Under the pieces are notes generated by a model. The model did not search any database. It was not told the DNA's origin and was given only the letters and a program-made list of their open reading frames with translations. DNA of 64,000 bases from Copromyces sp. CBS 386.78 (lineage: Eukaryota > Ascomycota > Sordariomycetes > Sordariales > Sordariaceae). The DNA lies in NCBI GenBank assembly GCA_030685235.1, contig MU839157.1:1-64000 (forward strand), written 5' to 3'. The position numbers were made by a program, and so were the translations under genes. How positions within the stretch are numbered: position 1 is the first letter of the stretch; the number at the start of each line of letters is the position of its first letter. This document shows, piece after piece, positions 12,565 to 22,845 of this stretch.

Positions 12565-14019
12565 ATGGCGATGCAGTATCAAGCTGCGTTGCAGGAATTG
12601 CACAAGGTGGCCTACGACATGTCCAAACGCAGAACGAGAACGGAAGAGCTCGTTCGAGTCGAAGACTCGGTCGGGCGGACAGCGGCCAAGGACATACTGA
12701 GCCCCGAATCAACGCCACCCTTCGATACAGCCGCTGCCAACGGATTCGCAATGATTTCCTCAGCCACCATCAACGCTTCGCCGACAAACCCGGTCTACTT
12801 TCGCGTGGTAGGAACGATCATGCCAGGCGACAAACCACCACGCTCGCCGCCCTGTAGGGGTCCCGATGGCGTTCTCCAGTGCATGGAGATCATGGTCGGC
12901 GCCAGATTCCCCGAGGCCACGGAACACATGACGCACATGGACACCTGCGCTTGGGTAACCGACGTTCGCGAAGTGTCGCTGTCGGAAGTTCCGAAAGCGG
13001 ATCCGCAGCTGGGCAGCAGGTTCATCATGCTTACCAAGCCTGTGACTCACAATGCCAACCGCCGGCGGGCTGGAGCAGATATCGGGAAGGGAGACAGGCT
13101 GATAAGGGCGGGGAAAAAGATACGGTCAAGCCATGTGTTGCCGCTGGCGTCGGTGGGGATCAAGGAGGTCGCTGTCGGGCCGTTACTTCGGGTCGGGGTG
13201 TGGTCTACTGGCAGGGAAATCGTACGGACGGATGTCAACCGGGCTGAGGGAACGATTGCCTTCAAGAAGACCGAGACTCGGTATACACATGATGCTGATG
13301 GGCCTTACCTGATGGCGGCTTTTAAGGAATATGGAGCAGAGCCAACGTTCCTTGGTTTGCTCGCGGACGATGAACCGGCGAAGCTGGAAGAAGCACTGCG
13401 CGAGACGATGGCGACGGACAAGTTTGATATTCTGGTTACGACGGGGGCAGCCACGCCAGGCAGGTCGGGCTTTGTCCGGCCCGTGATCGAGAAGCTGGGA
13501 GGAGAAATCCACTTCCACGAGGTGGCCATGCGACCAGGAGCCGCGGCCATGTTTGCGTCGCTTGAATCGAACGCACCCAACAATGGACTTGCATCCTTCT
13601 TTGGGTTGCCCGGAGACCCTTGTGCGACGGCGGCTTGTTTCCGGTTCCTGATCGTGCCGTACCTCCAGTTTGTCCGAGGAGAGAAGCTGGACGAGCTGTT
13701 TCTGGCCACGTTGGAACTGCGGGTGTCGACCAGGCAGGATTCAGATCCCAACATGGACGCAGGAGCACCGGTCGAGGCATCCATGGGCAACGATTGTGGA
13801 CCGCTTTGTCTGGACTGTTTCCGACACGGACGGTTGACGGCGAGCGAAGGGGGACGACACAAGGTGGTTCGCATGAGCAAGGACCAAAGCCCGAGCAAGA
13901 CGTATCCGTTTATCGATGCCAATTGCTGGATCCATCTGCCGCATGGCCAGGAGATTGTGGCGGGAGCAATGGTACCATGTGTATCGCTGTCGGCGTGCCG
14001 CGAGGAGGAATGGCAATAG
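12565..14019 (+). CDS. MoeA/gephyrin E-domain-like molybdopterin-binding protein
   Basis: The 484-residue product has the layout of MoeA, which inserts molybdenum into molybdopterin in cofactor synthesis. An N-terminal MoeA segment (PPFDTAAANGFAM) is followed by a central domain with TTGAATPG, then HEVAMRPG and FGLPGDP, and a C-terminal segment ending in ANCWIHLPHGQEIVAGAMV. It is a single E-type domain without a fused G domain; filamentous ascomycetes usually carry a two-domain gephyrin-like enzyme, so this may be a paralogue. The usual GGxSxGxxD loop is altered: the second Gly is Ala and the conserved Asp is Gly. GNP reads GDP. Catalysis is therefore uncertain. I chose ATG 12565 because upstream codons come from the MITE that ends at 12554; a second ATG follows at 12571. 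No intron is apparent. Confidence 0.85.
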   Translation: MAMQYQAALQELHKVAYDMSKRRTRTEELVRVEDSVGRTAAKDILSPESTPPFDTAAANGFAMISSATINASPTNPVYFRVVGTIMPGDKPPRSPPCRGPDGVLQCMEIMVGARFPEATEHMTHMDTCAWVTDVREVSLSEVPKADPQLGSRFIMLTKPVTHNANRRRAGADIGKGDRLIRAGKKIRSSHVLPLASVGIKEVAVGPLLRVGVWSTGREIVRTDVNRAEGTIAFKKTETRYTHDADGPYLMAAFKEYGAEPTFLGLLADDEPAKLEEALRETMATDKFDILVTTGAATPGRSGFVRPVIEKLGGEIHFHEVAMRPGAAAMFASLESNAPNNGLASFFGLPGDPCATAACFRFLIVPYLQFVRGEKLDELFLATLELRVSTRQDSDPNMDAGAPVEASMGNDCGPLCLDCFRHGRLTASEGGRHKVVRMSKDQSPSKTYPFIDANCWIHLPHGQEIVAGAMVPCVSLSACREEEWQ

Positions 14020-15458
14020 CTAGCGGTTCATGCTGTTGATTTGTTAGTACATGCGTTGCAATTGCTGGTTTTCGGTATCAGCATTCCCGGATCTTTACGT
14101 ACTTACCTTTGGTCTTGGTGTTTGTTGTCGCTTTGTGAACATAATGGTGGAAGAAAAGAGTCCCACAGTGGGTTGGTGCATGTTAGCGAAGGCGGCGTCA
14201 CTGTACGCAAACTGAAATTGTTAGTGTCTGTAACCATCGTTCCTCTGGCTGTTAGTGGATCTCGCCGTGTATGGGTCAAAACAGTACTAACGAAGTTCAT
14301 TACTAACAGTCTTGGCAGTGTATAGATTAGTCTGGTACGTACCACCCTAACTCTTACACATCGCGATTGCCGTTTTTGGTAAATGATGCCCCTGTCCCAA
14401 CTTCTCCATCTCCGGCCAAACCTCCAAAGCCTGCCCCTGAGATTGGCAATCGGGATCGCCAGAAGCTGTTTCATGTCCCAACACGCAGTGACTCTGACGA
14501 GTATCAACGATCTTGACTATCAAGAATGGGGCTAGCAAACTCCCGTCTCCTTGGCCCCCTATCGAAACCAGCAGCTGGCAAATGGCCTGCAAGTCGGGAG
14601 GACGAGGGCAGATCGGCGAGTTTGAGTTTTCGAACCTATCTCTGGAGTCCGGAAGTTGAGGGGGGAAGCTGAAGATGTATGCTAACTGACAGATCCCCTT
14701 CGTAAAGTCATCCAATGTCAAGTCCTTCCCCCCTTCCACACACGAGGCCAGCAGTTACTGTCTACAATCCGCAACTGACCTCTTTCAAAAGACTGCGAAA
14801 GCCTGGCAGTATGGGTACAAGCTTCCGTTGTTCACCAAGGTCTGGCCTCTGCTCGTGCCATCCTACAAAGACGGACACTACCTTAGGTTTGTGCCCCTTT
14901 CATAGTAAGCTACCCTTTTTTCCATCTTCCTCCACTTCCCTTCTCCAGCTTCACACTGCATCAAACAACGGTCCAAGGCCAGGACGGATTTCATCAGGCC
15001 CGAGTTGTTTTGCACTCGTCTTCCCTTTCCTCTTTTCCATTCCCATTTTTTTGACTACCATTACTTACATACTCTTCTTCCCCACGCCCAGTTTTCCGAT
15101 CGGCCGCGAAAAGTTCCCCTTCCGTCTCGTCGGAACTACCCATGACACGGGCAGCCCTGTCCTAATGAAAAGTTTAATCTTCTTCGACTCTCATTAATCT
15201 TTTATTTACCTACATAACATGATGCTCCCAAGCTCCTCGTCTGATACAGAACACCCATTCGCTCGACGCTGAATCACCACACCACATTTGCTAAAGGGCC
15301 TATAACAACTTCCACCACTCAACGGTAACGCTCTTTTGGTTTACCTCATCTAGCTTTGTCAGACGCAATCATCACTATCTTCGGTACCTTTATACAGCAT
15401 CATCTACCACACAGTTCTTACCCTCCACCAAAACGAGCTCCCGTGGAAATCGACTACT
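14020..15458. other. Intergenic region between the MoeA-like and F-box genes
   Basis: No convincing gene. A 130-codon minus-strand frame (14,347-14,739) and a 160-codon plus-strand frame (14,715-15,197) exist but show no domain. The latter is rich in Pro, Phe and Ser, as expected of pyrimidine-rich promoter DNA. The last few hundred bases are probably the promoter and 5' leader of the F-box gene. Confidence 0.5.
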
Positions 15459-16733
15459 ATGGAACTCCAACAGATATCCAAACAACCTTCAACTTTAGAA
15501 AGCCTTCCTGTGGAAACGCTACTTCAGATCGCCGAGTCTTGCCACTCCTTCGCTGGCCTGTCACGCCTAGCCAGTACCAACAAGTGGTTTTACCGCGTCT
15601 TGAACCATTGGCTCTACAAGCTGGATGTACGCAGTGGAAGCCCGTGTGCCTTGTTCTGGGCTTGCCAGACCGGTAGCTTGGATACGCTCAAGTTAGCTCA
15701 TCAGGCCGGGGCGGCACTCAACCAGGTCTGGGCATCAAAGGAGCCGATCCAACGCCTTCCGCCCAATCCTTACAACCACAGCCCGGAGTTCTACCAGAAG
15801 GTTGCACTCAGATTGACAGACCCTGCGGACGACCAGGAGGACGAAGAAGCCAATAATGGCTGGCCTGAGACACCCTACATGGTCCCAGAGGACTTTCCCG
15901 ACGACTGGGACCAGACCGAGGACTGGAACCAAATGCAGCTTGACAATGACCAGCAGCCAGAGGAGCTAGTCGAACAGGAGGTTCAGAGCGACGAAGAAAG
16001 TGACACGGAATGGGTGATAGATGAAGGCCCTTGGGAAGAGCCCGATCAACCCCGACAACTCGGCGAATCTCATACGCCCGAAGAAGACCATTCTTGGCCC
16101 GCGGACACTGACGAATCCGGACAGCCGCTCCTCAAGACGGCCTCGCGAGACTCCAAATACACTTGGCGCAATGACTTCCTCGAGCGACTATGCAGATATA
16201 TGAACCAAGGCCTTGACCCGGACTTCGATGGCAAAAAACCAGTTACCCAAGACCTGCGACGCTTTCCTGTCTTTTGGTGGCACCCCATTGACCTCGCCGT
16301 TTATTTTGGGCACAAGAAAATCATCCAGTACTTGGTAGAAAACGGCGTCAGCATTCAACATGCCAATTCGCGTGGACTGTGCCGTCAAAGGGACATTTCC
16401 TTCGCGTCTCCTTACCGAGGGTGCCGCCACGGGACGTACCCCTTCCTCATACCGGGCGATGTCAACTGGAGATACCTAGTCCACCATGCTTTCGGGCTGA
16501 TCGCTTGCAAGGAGGATTGGGAGATGGGAAACTTGTTGCTGGACATCACCGGCATGAGAAGGACAGCGAAGCATTTGGGTGGGTTTGAAGATGGACTCGT
16601 GGTCGATCTTGAGGACCCCCAGGATCAAGAGATTTTTTTCATCCGTAAAATCCATGAGTTGATCAGGTTCTCCGACGGCACAACTGCAAGTGTTCTTGAC
16701 TACCGGTCGTCTGCTAATTGTGCCCGTTTATGA
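15459..16733 (+). CDS. F-box protein with ankyrin-type repeats (intact copy)
   Basis: A 424-residue single-exon protein. Residues about 13-55 look like an F-box (ESLPVETLLQIAE, then SRLASTNKWFYRVLNHWLY). This is followed by an ankyrin-like segment (ALFWACQTGSLDTLKLAHQA), a long acidic low-complexity stretch around 115-215, and another ankyrin-like segment (WHPIDLAVYFGHKKIIQYL, NGV) near 275-300. F-box proteins normally recruit substrates to SCF ubiquitin ligases through Skp1; the ankyrin part would be the target-binding side. That function is inferred. Two broken relatives lie nearby, at 17521-18635 (same strand) and about 27801-28320 (opposite strand), so this is the surviving member of a small local family. 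Confidence 0.8.
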   Translation: MELQQISKQPSTLESLPVETLLQIAESCHSFAGLSRLASTNKWFYRVLNHWLYKLDVRSGSPCALFWACQTGSLDTLKLAHQAGAALNQVWASKEPIQRLPPNPYNHSPEFYQKVALRLTDPADDQEDEEANNGWPETPYMVPEDFPDDWDQTEDWNQMQLDNDQQPEELVEQEVQSDEESDTEWVIDEGPWEEPDQPRQLGESHTPEEDHSWPADTDESGQPLLKTASRDSKYTWRNDFLERLCRYMNQGLDPDFDGKKPVTQDLRRFPVFWWHPIDLAVYFGHKKIIQYLVENGVSIQHANSRGLCRQRDISFASPYRGCRHGTYPFLIPGDVNWRYLVHHAFGLIACKEDWEMGNLLLDITGMRRTAKHLGGFEDGLVVDLEDPQDQEIFFIRKIHELIRFSDGTTASVLDYRSSANCARL

Positions 16734-17400
16734 AGCCATGCTAACAAGTTCTTCTCTAGCCATGGTGGTAGTTGTCGGCGTATCATCAGTGCCCTCCTTT
16801 GGGTGCTGGCATGTTTCTCTGGCTGGCTGGTGCTGTAGGGATGACAATCGGGGAAGGTTGGAAACATGGGCAGACGTCTATGGTTTTGTTTTACTCGATG
16901 GATCAGCTTATACTTCATGAGCTGGTTTCGGCGAAACTGTTGGTAGCTTAACGCGCCACGTCGCATGGCTTGGATGGTTCTCATCATGGTTTTTTACGGT
17001 TTCGCAATGCGGTTGTTTTGGAACAGCATCAAGTACGTGCCTAAAGATTGGAAACCGCAACAAGCACAGTTTGAGCACGTCAACAGACTCGTTATCAAAC
17101 TCAGTCGATAGGAAAGTCCAATCCACACATCCCGTGATTATGAGTAAACAGCACTTGTGTCCTGACTTGGTTGGGCTGGTATTACGGGCGTGACTTCCTG
17201 CCGTGGGATGCCGTTTGCCCACAACCACCTGCAGAGCGCACCTTCCTTCAACCTATGCCGAAATTCTTCCATGAAATGACCTTTTTTTTTTTCCGCCCTT
17301 CCCCTCATGCCATGCAGCCATATGTAAGGCAGGGCCTCGTACACGTCGTGGGCCCAGTGCCTCCTTTTTTCGTCGCTCACTTCAAGTTCATTTCCGGCGA
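16734..17400. other. Intergenic region between tandem F-box copies
   Basis: Several short conflicting frames on both strands and no domain. It contains the 3' end region of the intact F-box gene and the presumed promoter of the broken copy. A poly-T run is at 17,281-17,291. Confidence 0.5.
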
Positions 17401-17520
17401 GTGACGACCGGCAGAATCCAAATTTTCGAGTCATCCGTTCCCCCACCAACCATAACCTCAGCTGTCCCCTCTTCTCCGGTTTCATTCTCAGAACCTCAAG
17501 GCAAGCCATCTTTGCCAGCT

Positions 17521-18635
17521 TACTCTGCCCTTGCAATGCTCCTCGAGTCAGCCCTGCGTTTCCCGAATCTCAATCCACCAATCGCCCCAGGTCAAATCGA
17601 AGCAATGTCGCTAAGAAAGCTCCCGGTCGCACTACTCGTCGAAATGCCCATCCATCTGGGATCGTTCCAAGACCTTGCCGCTCTGACACGAACCTGCCGA
17701 CTCCTCTTCGATATCTTCAACCCGCTTCTATACAAGTACGATGTCTAAACAGGCTCATCCATCGCCATGTTTTGGGCAGCCAGGTGGGGCTGTCTACGGA
17801 CACTCCAACTTCCCCATGCCGCTGGTGCCAATTTGAAACAAGCATGGACTCAACGTGTCCCTCCGATGGGCACCACAGAAGATGTGCAGATCGATGAACG
17901 CACCGCGCTTATCTACAAGGAGATGGGCCGGCACAACGCTGCACCATACGTCCGACCCTTCCAAGACAGCGTCAGCGAGAGCCTCGTTAATACAGAGAAC
18001 GATGACAGCAGCAGCACTGAAGGCGATGACAGTGAATATGACAGCAACAACGACAGCGACGATGACCAGTGTAGCGTATGGTGCAAACTATGGGAGGACG
18101 ACCCAGATAACACCAAAACAGCGGCCGAGAACATCTCATACACTTTTCCGAACTTCATCCTCAAACCCCAGTTCAGCTTGTACATCTGGAGGGGTAACCC
18201 TTACCCTATGTATTGGTGGCACCCCTGGAGCTGGAGGTCCAACTCAGTCACCTGAGCATAATTGAGAACCTCTTGGACAATGGGGTAAAGGTGCAGGCGT
18301 CGCATTCACGCGGGCTTTGTCCCTTTCCTCGTGTCATGGATCGTTGCGCAAAGAGTGTGAAAGGAAGAATGCCCGTGTTCTAGAAGTACCCTGCGAACGC
18401 CTTATTTCTGTTCATCATCCTATATTCTTCATCATGTCCATATCGATGAGATTTCGACATGCAAAAGTTCTTGCTGAGGAGAATAGGACTGCGTAAAATG
18501 GTGGAGAGATTAACATGGGAAGAGGTGAAAGACCACCGTTACATGTATTGGTATATTGATATGGATTCTTCTCATTTCGGAACGGAGGCATTCATGAAAA
18601 TCGCAATATGGGTTGTAGGTGACTGCGGGTGGTGA
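17521..18635 (+). pseudogene. Broken tandem F-box/ankyrin copy (stop plus frameshift)
   Basis: This is a degraded relative of the gene at 15459. An F-box-like start (KLPVALLVEMPIHL, LFDIFNPLLYKYDV) is cut by TAA at 17746-17748. The same frame then continues with TGSSIAMFWAARWG, matching RSGSPCALFWACQTG in the intact copy. An acidic Ser/Asp-rich stretch follows. After YWWHP (about 18,220) the match moves to another frame (IIENLLDNGV, SHSRGLC), showing loss of one base in a C run. A final matching block (LLRRIGLRKMVERL) lies at 18459-18635. The frame is open from 17401, but the likely start is ATG 17536 or 17605. TAA can come from CAA by a single C-to-T change. It is unlikely to make a full protein. 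Confidence 0.8.
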
Positions 18636-18854
18636 CCCAAATATAAGTGATCATATCTCAGATTGGAACTGATGGGGGGATGGGCCTTGATGCCGAAACT
18701 GAGATGAGGACTTCATGCTAACACGAGACAGCCGTCATAGGGTTCGACGGGACGACTTTGAACAAATCAGGCATTAGGTCCAAGGAGCTTGTCTCGCAAT
18801 TACTTAAAGACGCCCATGCCTACCGCTGCGTCTTCAACCTTCAGCACAAGCACG
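18636..18854. other. Short intergenic stretch between convergent genes
   Basis: Lies between the broken F-box copy and the 3' end of the minus-strand CBM1 gene. Nothing recognisable. Confidence 0.5.
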
Positions 18855-19331
18855 TCAAGAGGACGGGGTGCACTGGATATAGTTAGCAGACTGAGAGGAC
18901 TCGACGATATGAACCCGCTATACAGAAAGAAAAGGGAGGATCTAACCCGGGCGTAATAAGGATTATACGTGGTGCATGTACCTGTCGCACAAGCTGTTGG
19001 TCCGGTATAGCCACTACCACCACTTTGTTTTTCAAACGTTAGCTAGACATCAAGGAAATATGAAATGGACTGAAACCAAAGTAAAATCAGACACTTACCA
19101 CTGTCCCCACAACGTCTGCCCGCCCGCCGCAGCCGTCGTCGTCACTGCTGCCTTGGTGGTCGACGTGACCTTTGTAGTAGTGAGGGTGGTTTTCACCGAG
19201 CTCGTGACTCCCACCATGCTGGCGGTAGAGCTCTTTGTTGACGAGCTTGACACCGATGGCAAGGACCCTCCTTGTCCGCCTTGTCCCCAAGAGAAGCAAC
19301 CAGCAGTGCAATTCAGCTGGAAGAATGCCAT
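18855..19331 (-). CDS. Small CBM1 (fungal cellulose-binding) protein, three exons
   Basis: Exons read 19331-19099, 19022-18947 and 18872-18855. Intron 1 starts GTAAGT, has CTAAC and ends AAAG. Intron 2 starts GTTAGA, has CTAAC and ends CCAG. Splicing gives a 108-residue protein: about 25 N-terminal residues, a Ser/Thr/Val-rich linker, then a C-terminal CBM1 with QTLWGQCGGSGYTGPTAC, ATGTC and NPYYARC. The four cysteines and aromatic residues of the family are present. CBM1 binds crystalline cellulose and is nearly always attached to a secreted hydrolase or oxidase, yet no catalytic domain is visible, so this may be a stand-alone binder or a truncated gene. The N-terminus lacks a clear signal peptide. 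An upstream mini-frame begins at an ATG 28 bp before, and its TGA overlaps this ATG. The start is the least certain part. Confidence 0.75.
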
Positions 19332-20368
19332 CACAGTGCTCTCCTGATTCTGAATGCCATGGCTTGAAGGAGAGAAAGGAGGGCGGTGATAGGATGGGGA
19401 GAGGAAGGGGGAGGACGAGGAGGACGAGGAGGAGGTGAAGGTTCGAAAAGGAGCAGAATTGTTATACGATGGACATTTCGACGAAAGTCATATTGCCATT
19501 GCTAAAGAGAGGCGGTCCAAACTTGTGGTCGTTGACGGTTCGGGGGTTTTGGCGACCGGCCCGCCAAAACGGCGCCAGTGCTCGGAGCATGGCCGTCCGA
19601 TGCCCCATTTTGGATCCATCCCGGGGGCCGAAAGGTTTCGTCTCGAACGCCGTTTGGAGTTGTCGGCAGCGGGTTCAGCCCCTAAAGCTGTCCTGCGCTT
19701 CCGTATAAAGAAAATTGGCCCACGATGGCATTTTTTATACATCGGAATATCATCAAACCAAGCCCGTATTATTAAGACCTAAACAACATGGTTGAGGCAT
19801 GGTATTAATGGGTGGTCGTTTGGTGGGTTAACAAGGATGGTCCGTGCACGATGCGGGCCTGGATGTTGTGCATTTTCCTCCGCCGAAAACTTGGCTTCTT
19901 TCCAATTTAACCGCCAGACGTCATTCAAGCATCGCCCTTGGCAACGAACTGTCTTTGACTTCCATCGACCACTGTTTCTTTCATACAGCAACAAATCACT
20001 ACCACGGCATCAGCCCGTCAGCGTCCGCAATGCCTCTCTCTACCTCTGGGTCCCTCGCCGTCCCTCCGATCCAACATCGAGGACCTCTCCGAGCTCGTCC
20101 AACGCGTCTCATCACGTGTCAGCGACAATACTCTACTCAAACGAAAGAAATTGTTGGCGTCCCTGAGCAACCAATGCGAACGAACCAATGAGATCACCAG
20201 CTTCCCGGCTTGTCGTTGCTTCGTTGACGATCAGATGCCAAGGATGCCTCGGTTAGCGCAAGTCCGGGCGCCAGCTCCCATCAAAAACGTCAACACCACA
20301 TCTTTCCGATTTCTGCCTTTGTGATAAGCTTCTCGAGCCTCAGATTTCTCCCCGAGCTCGCCGTAACC
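19332..20368. promoter_or_regulatory. Shared upstream region of the divergent CBM1 and P450 genes
   Basis: The two genes point away from each other, so about 1 kb probably holds both promoters. A pyrimidine-rich tract (minus strand, about 19,440-19,380) precedes the CBM1 start. Several short frames occur. One plus-strand frame around 20,080-20,320 reads protein-like without a clear start, and I cannot assign it. Confidence 0.45.
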
Positions 20369-22115
20369 ATGCCGCCGTCGGGCAACCCGTTCAACTTTTC
20401 ACGAGTTACTCTGCTAGCGCTCGTCGAGGTGCTTACCGTCAAGAAAACCACTTACCGCGATGCTCTGCCACTCTCGACCACCTCGCTGGTCCTGGCCATT
20501 CTGGCAGTAAACTATGTCTTCTTTCTCACCTGGAAGCTCTATCTGTACCCAGTTTACTTCCACCCTCTTTCAAAGTTTCCAGCACCAAAGGTCGTCAGCC
20601 TCTGGCGAGTATTGGCTCGCTTTCGGGGGAAGGCTCCGCCTGGCCAGCTACTCCTCGAACTCGCCGAGCGTACCCCCAACGATGGCATCATCATTCTTCA
20701 AGGAGCATTTGGCACTTCTATGCTGATCACCAAGCCCGCACCCCTTGCCGACATCCTCGTCCATCGCCCGTACGACTTCGCCAAGTATGACACGATCCGG
20801 AACTTTCTGCGTCCAGTTCTCGGCGATGGCCTGGTCGTTGTCGAGGGCGAGCAACACAAGTTCCTCCGCAAGAATACCCAGCCGGCATTCAAGTTTGGTC
20901 ATATCAAGGAGCTCTACCCGACAATGTGGAGCAAGGCAATTGAGTTGAACAACATCTTGAAGGAGGAGCTCAGCGGCCTAGAGAGCAGGGGCAACGACAC
21001 GAGGATCGAGATCAACGCCTGGGCGGGCAAAGTCACCCTGGACATCATTGGCATTGCCGCCTTTGGTCGTGACTTTCACGTACTCGAAAGGCCCGATCAC
21101 CCTTTGGTCAAGAACTATGCTGACCTGCTGGAGCCAGGGCCGGCAAAGTTCGCCTACTTTTTCTTTACCCTGACGTTCTCGAAAATGTTTGTCGACCTGT
21201 TCCCGTGGGAAGTTTCTAGGAGATTCAACCGGACGACCACCGAAATCAGGAGCATATGTGCTCAACTTGTTCGCGACAAGAAAGCAGCAATTGAGAGGCT
21301 TGGAGATGACCAATTCGATATTCTGTCCCTGCTTATCAAGAGCAACAACTTTTCCGAGGCCGAGTTGGTCGATCAGCTTCTAACCTTCCTGGCAGCTGGG
21401 TGAGTTGTTCCAATAGTCTCCACGTAAAGTTCGGTCTGGTAACCATCTCCAGCCACGAAACCACTTCTTCCGCCCTTACCTGGGCTACCTACTTGCTCGC
21501 CAAGGACCGCGAAATGCAATCTACTCTTCGATCTGAACTTCGTGCTGCCTTGCCCGACTTTCCCAACTTTGCGCCTGGTCAGGACATTGCCGGTATCCTC
21601 GAACATCTTCCATATCTCAACGGTGTCATGAACGAGACCCTCCGTCTTTACCCCACGGTGCCCATGACTGTGCGCACCTCCATCTGCGACACAACTGTGT
21701 TGGCCCATCCGATCAAGAAGGGCACGGAGATCATGATCTCACCGTGGATCATCAACCGATATACCCGAAATTGGGGGGACAACCCGACAGAGTTCCGACC
21801 GGAAAGATGGATTGACCAAGACGGCACGCACATGGCAGAGGCCGGGACGAAACAGCCGACCCAGAAACCTAATAATACCGGCGGAGTAACGAGCAACTAT
21901 GCTCAAATGACCTTCCTCCACGGTCCAAGAGCTGCATTGGTCAAGGATTTGCTAAAGCCGAGCTTCGATGCCTGCTTGCCGCTTTTGTTCTCGCCTTTGA
22001 GTGGGAGCTTGGGATGGACGAGAAAGACATCATGCCAGATGGCGTTATCACGATCAAGCCGAACAATGGGATGTACTTGAAGTTGCGGCCTCTTGATGGG
22101 GGTAGAAAGAGCTGA
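20369..22115 (+). CDS. Cytochrome P450 monooxygenase with a one-base frameshift at the heme cysteine
   Basis: Exon 1 is 20369-21399. A 53-nt intron (21400-21452, GTGAGT...CCAG) splits the I-helix motif, which reads AGHETTS after splicing. An N-terminal membrane anchor (about residues 35-60) places it in the ER. The K-helix ETLR and the FRPERW motif are present. The heme loop begins FLHGPR, but the expected cysteine is missing in that frame. One base later the frame reads SCIGQGFAKAELRCLLAAF and continues without a stop to TGA at 22113-22115, ending LKLRPLDGGRKS. The simplest reading is loss of one A near 21930, giving an early stop at 22080 in the unshifted frame. A sequencing error would look the same. 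Full length would be about 564 residues. The substrate is unknown. ATG 20369 has a good context (AACCATGCC). Confidence 0.87.
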
Positions 22116-22158
22116 TACGCTTCTGTATCCAACAACCAATACTCATACCACACTTCCA

Positions 22159-22845
22159 TCACTTGATCTCAATCTTCCTCCCCTTTGCCGGCTGCTGCTT
22201 TGGCGCTACAACTTTAAGTATGCCCTTTTCGAGCGTCGCCTCAATATCAAACTCCTGCAATGTCCCCGGGAAAGCAAACTCGCGCGCAAACTCGCCAACA
22301 TGACGCTCCCGCAAGAAAAAACGAACGGACGGGTCCTCTTTCTGCTTCTTCTTCCCTCCCGTCTTCTTAGCCCCTTCGGTCCCAGTGCTTCCCTCGCCCT
22401 CTGCCTTCTTCTTTCCCTTATACTCCTTTTCGCCACCTTCTTCCTTCCTTTCCTCTCCCGTCTCAGTGTCTTCTTCTTCTCCACCAGGAGCAGGTGCGTA
22501 GTCTCGGTCGACTCGTCCATAGATTAGAAGTGTATTCGGCTCCGTCAGCTCGATATGGATATACTCCCTCTCGGCACCGGGCAGCTCGTCGTACAGCTCG
22601 TAGGCGTCCTTGGTCTCGCGGATGTCAAAGCGCGGGTTCAGACCGCGACGGTTACGACCCCATCGGCCGCCGCCGCCTGATGAGCCGTGCTGGATACGGG
22701 AAGGGTAGTGACGCGGATGCGATGAGTCAGCGTCTTGGGAGCCGGCGACTTCACGGCTGTAGGTGTCGAAATCATCGAGGAGCCGGAAGAGGGTGGTGAA
22801 GTTTGGGTCGCTTGAGGCGAAGTCGGCGGGGAAGTTGAAGACCAT
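22159..22845 (-). CDS. Small heat-shock protein, Hsp20/alpha-crystallin family (Hsp30 type)
   Basis: A 228-residue single-exon chaperone. The N-terminus contains LFRLLDDFDTYSREV, close to fungal Hsp30. The alpha-crystallin domain begins at about residue 72 (NPRFDIRETKDAYELYDELPG) and finishes with GEFAREFAFPG and LEKGILKVVAPK near the C-terminus. It is interrupted by a highly charged Glu/Lys/Gly-rich insert at about 122-170, as in the Hsp30 subgroup. Such proteins form oligomers that hold unfolding proteins during heat stress. The 3' end lies 43 bp from the end of the convergent P450 gene, so the two transcripts may overlap. I found no perfect heat-shock element immediately upstream. Confidence 0.92.
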   Translation of the reverse strand: MVFNFPADFASSDPNFTTLFRLLDDFDTYSREVAGSQDADSSHPRHYPSRIQHGSSGGGGRWGRNRRGLNPRFDIRETKDAYELYDELPGAEREYIHIELTEPNTLLIYGRVDRDYAPAPGGEEEDTETGEERKEEGGEKEYKGKKKAEGEGSTGTEGAKKTGGKKKQKEDPSVRFFLRERHVGEFAREFAFPGTLQEFDIEATLEKGILKVVAPKQQPAKGRKIEIK

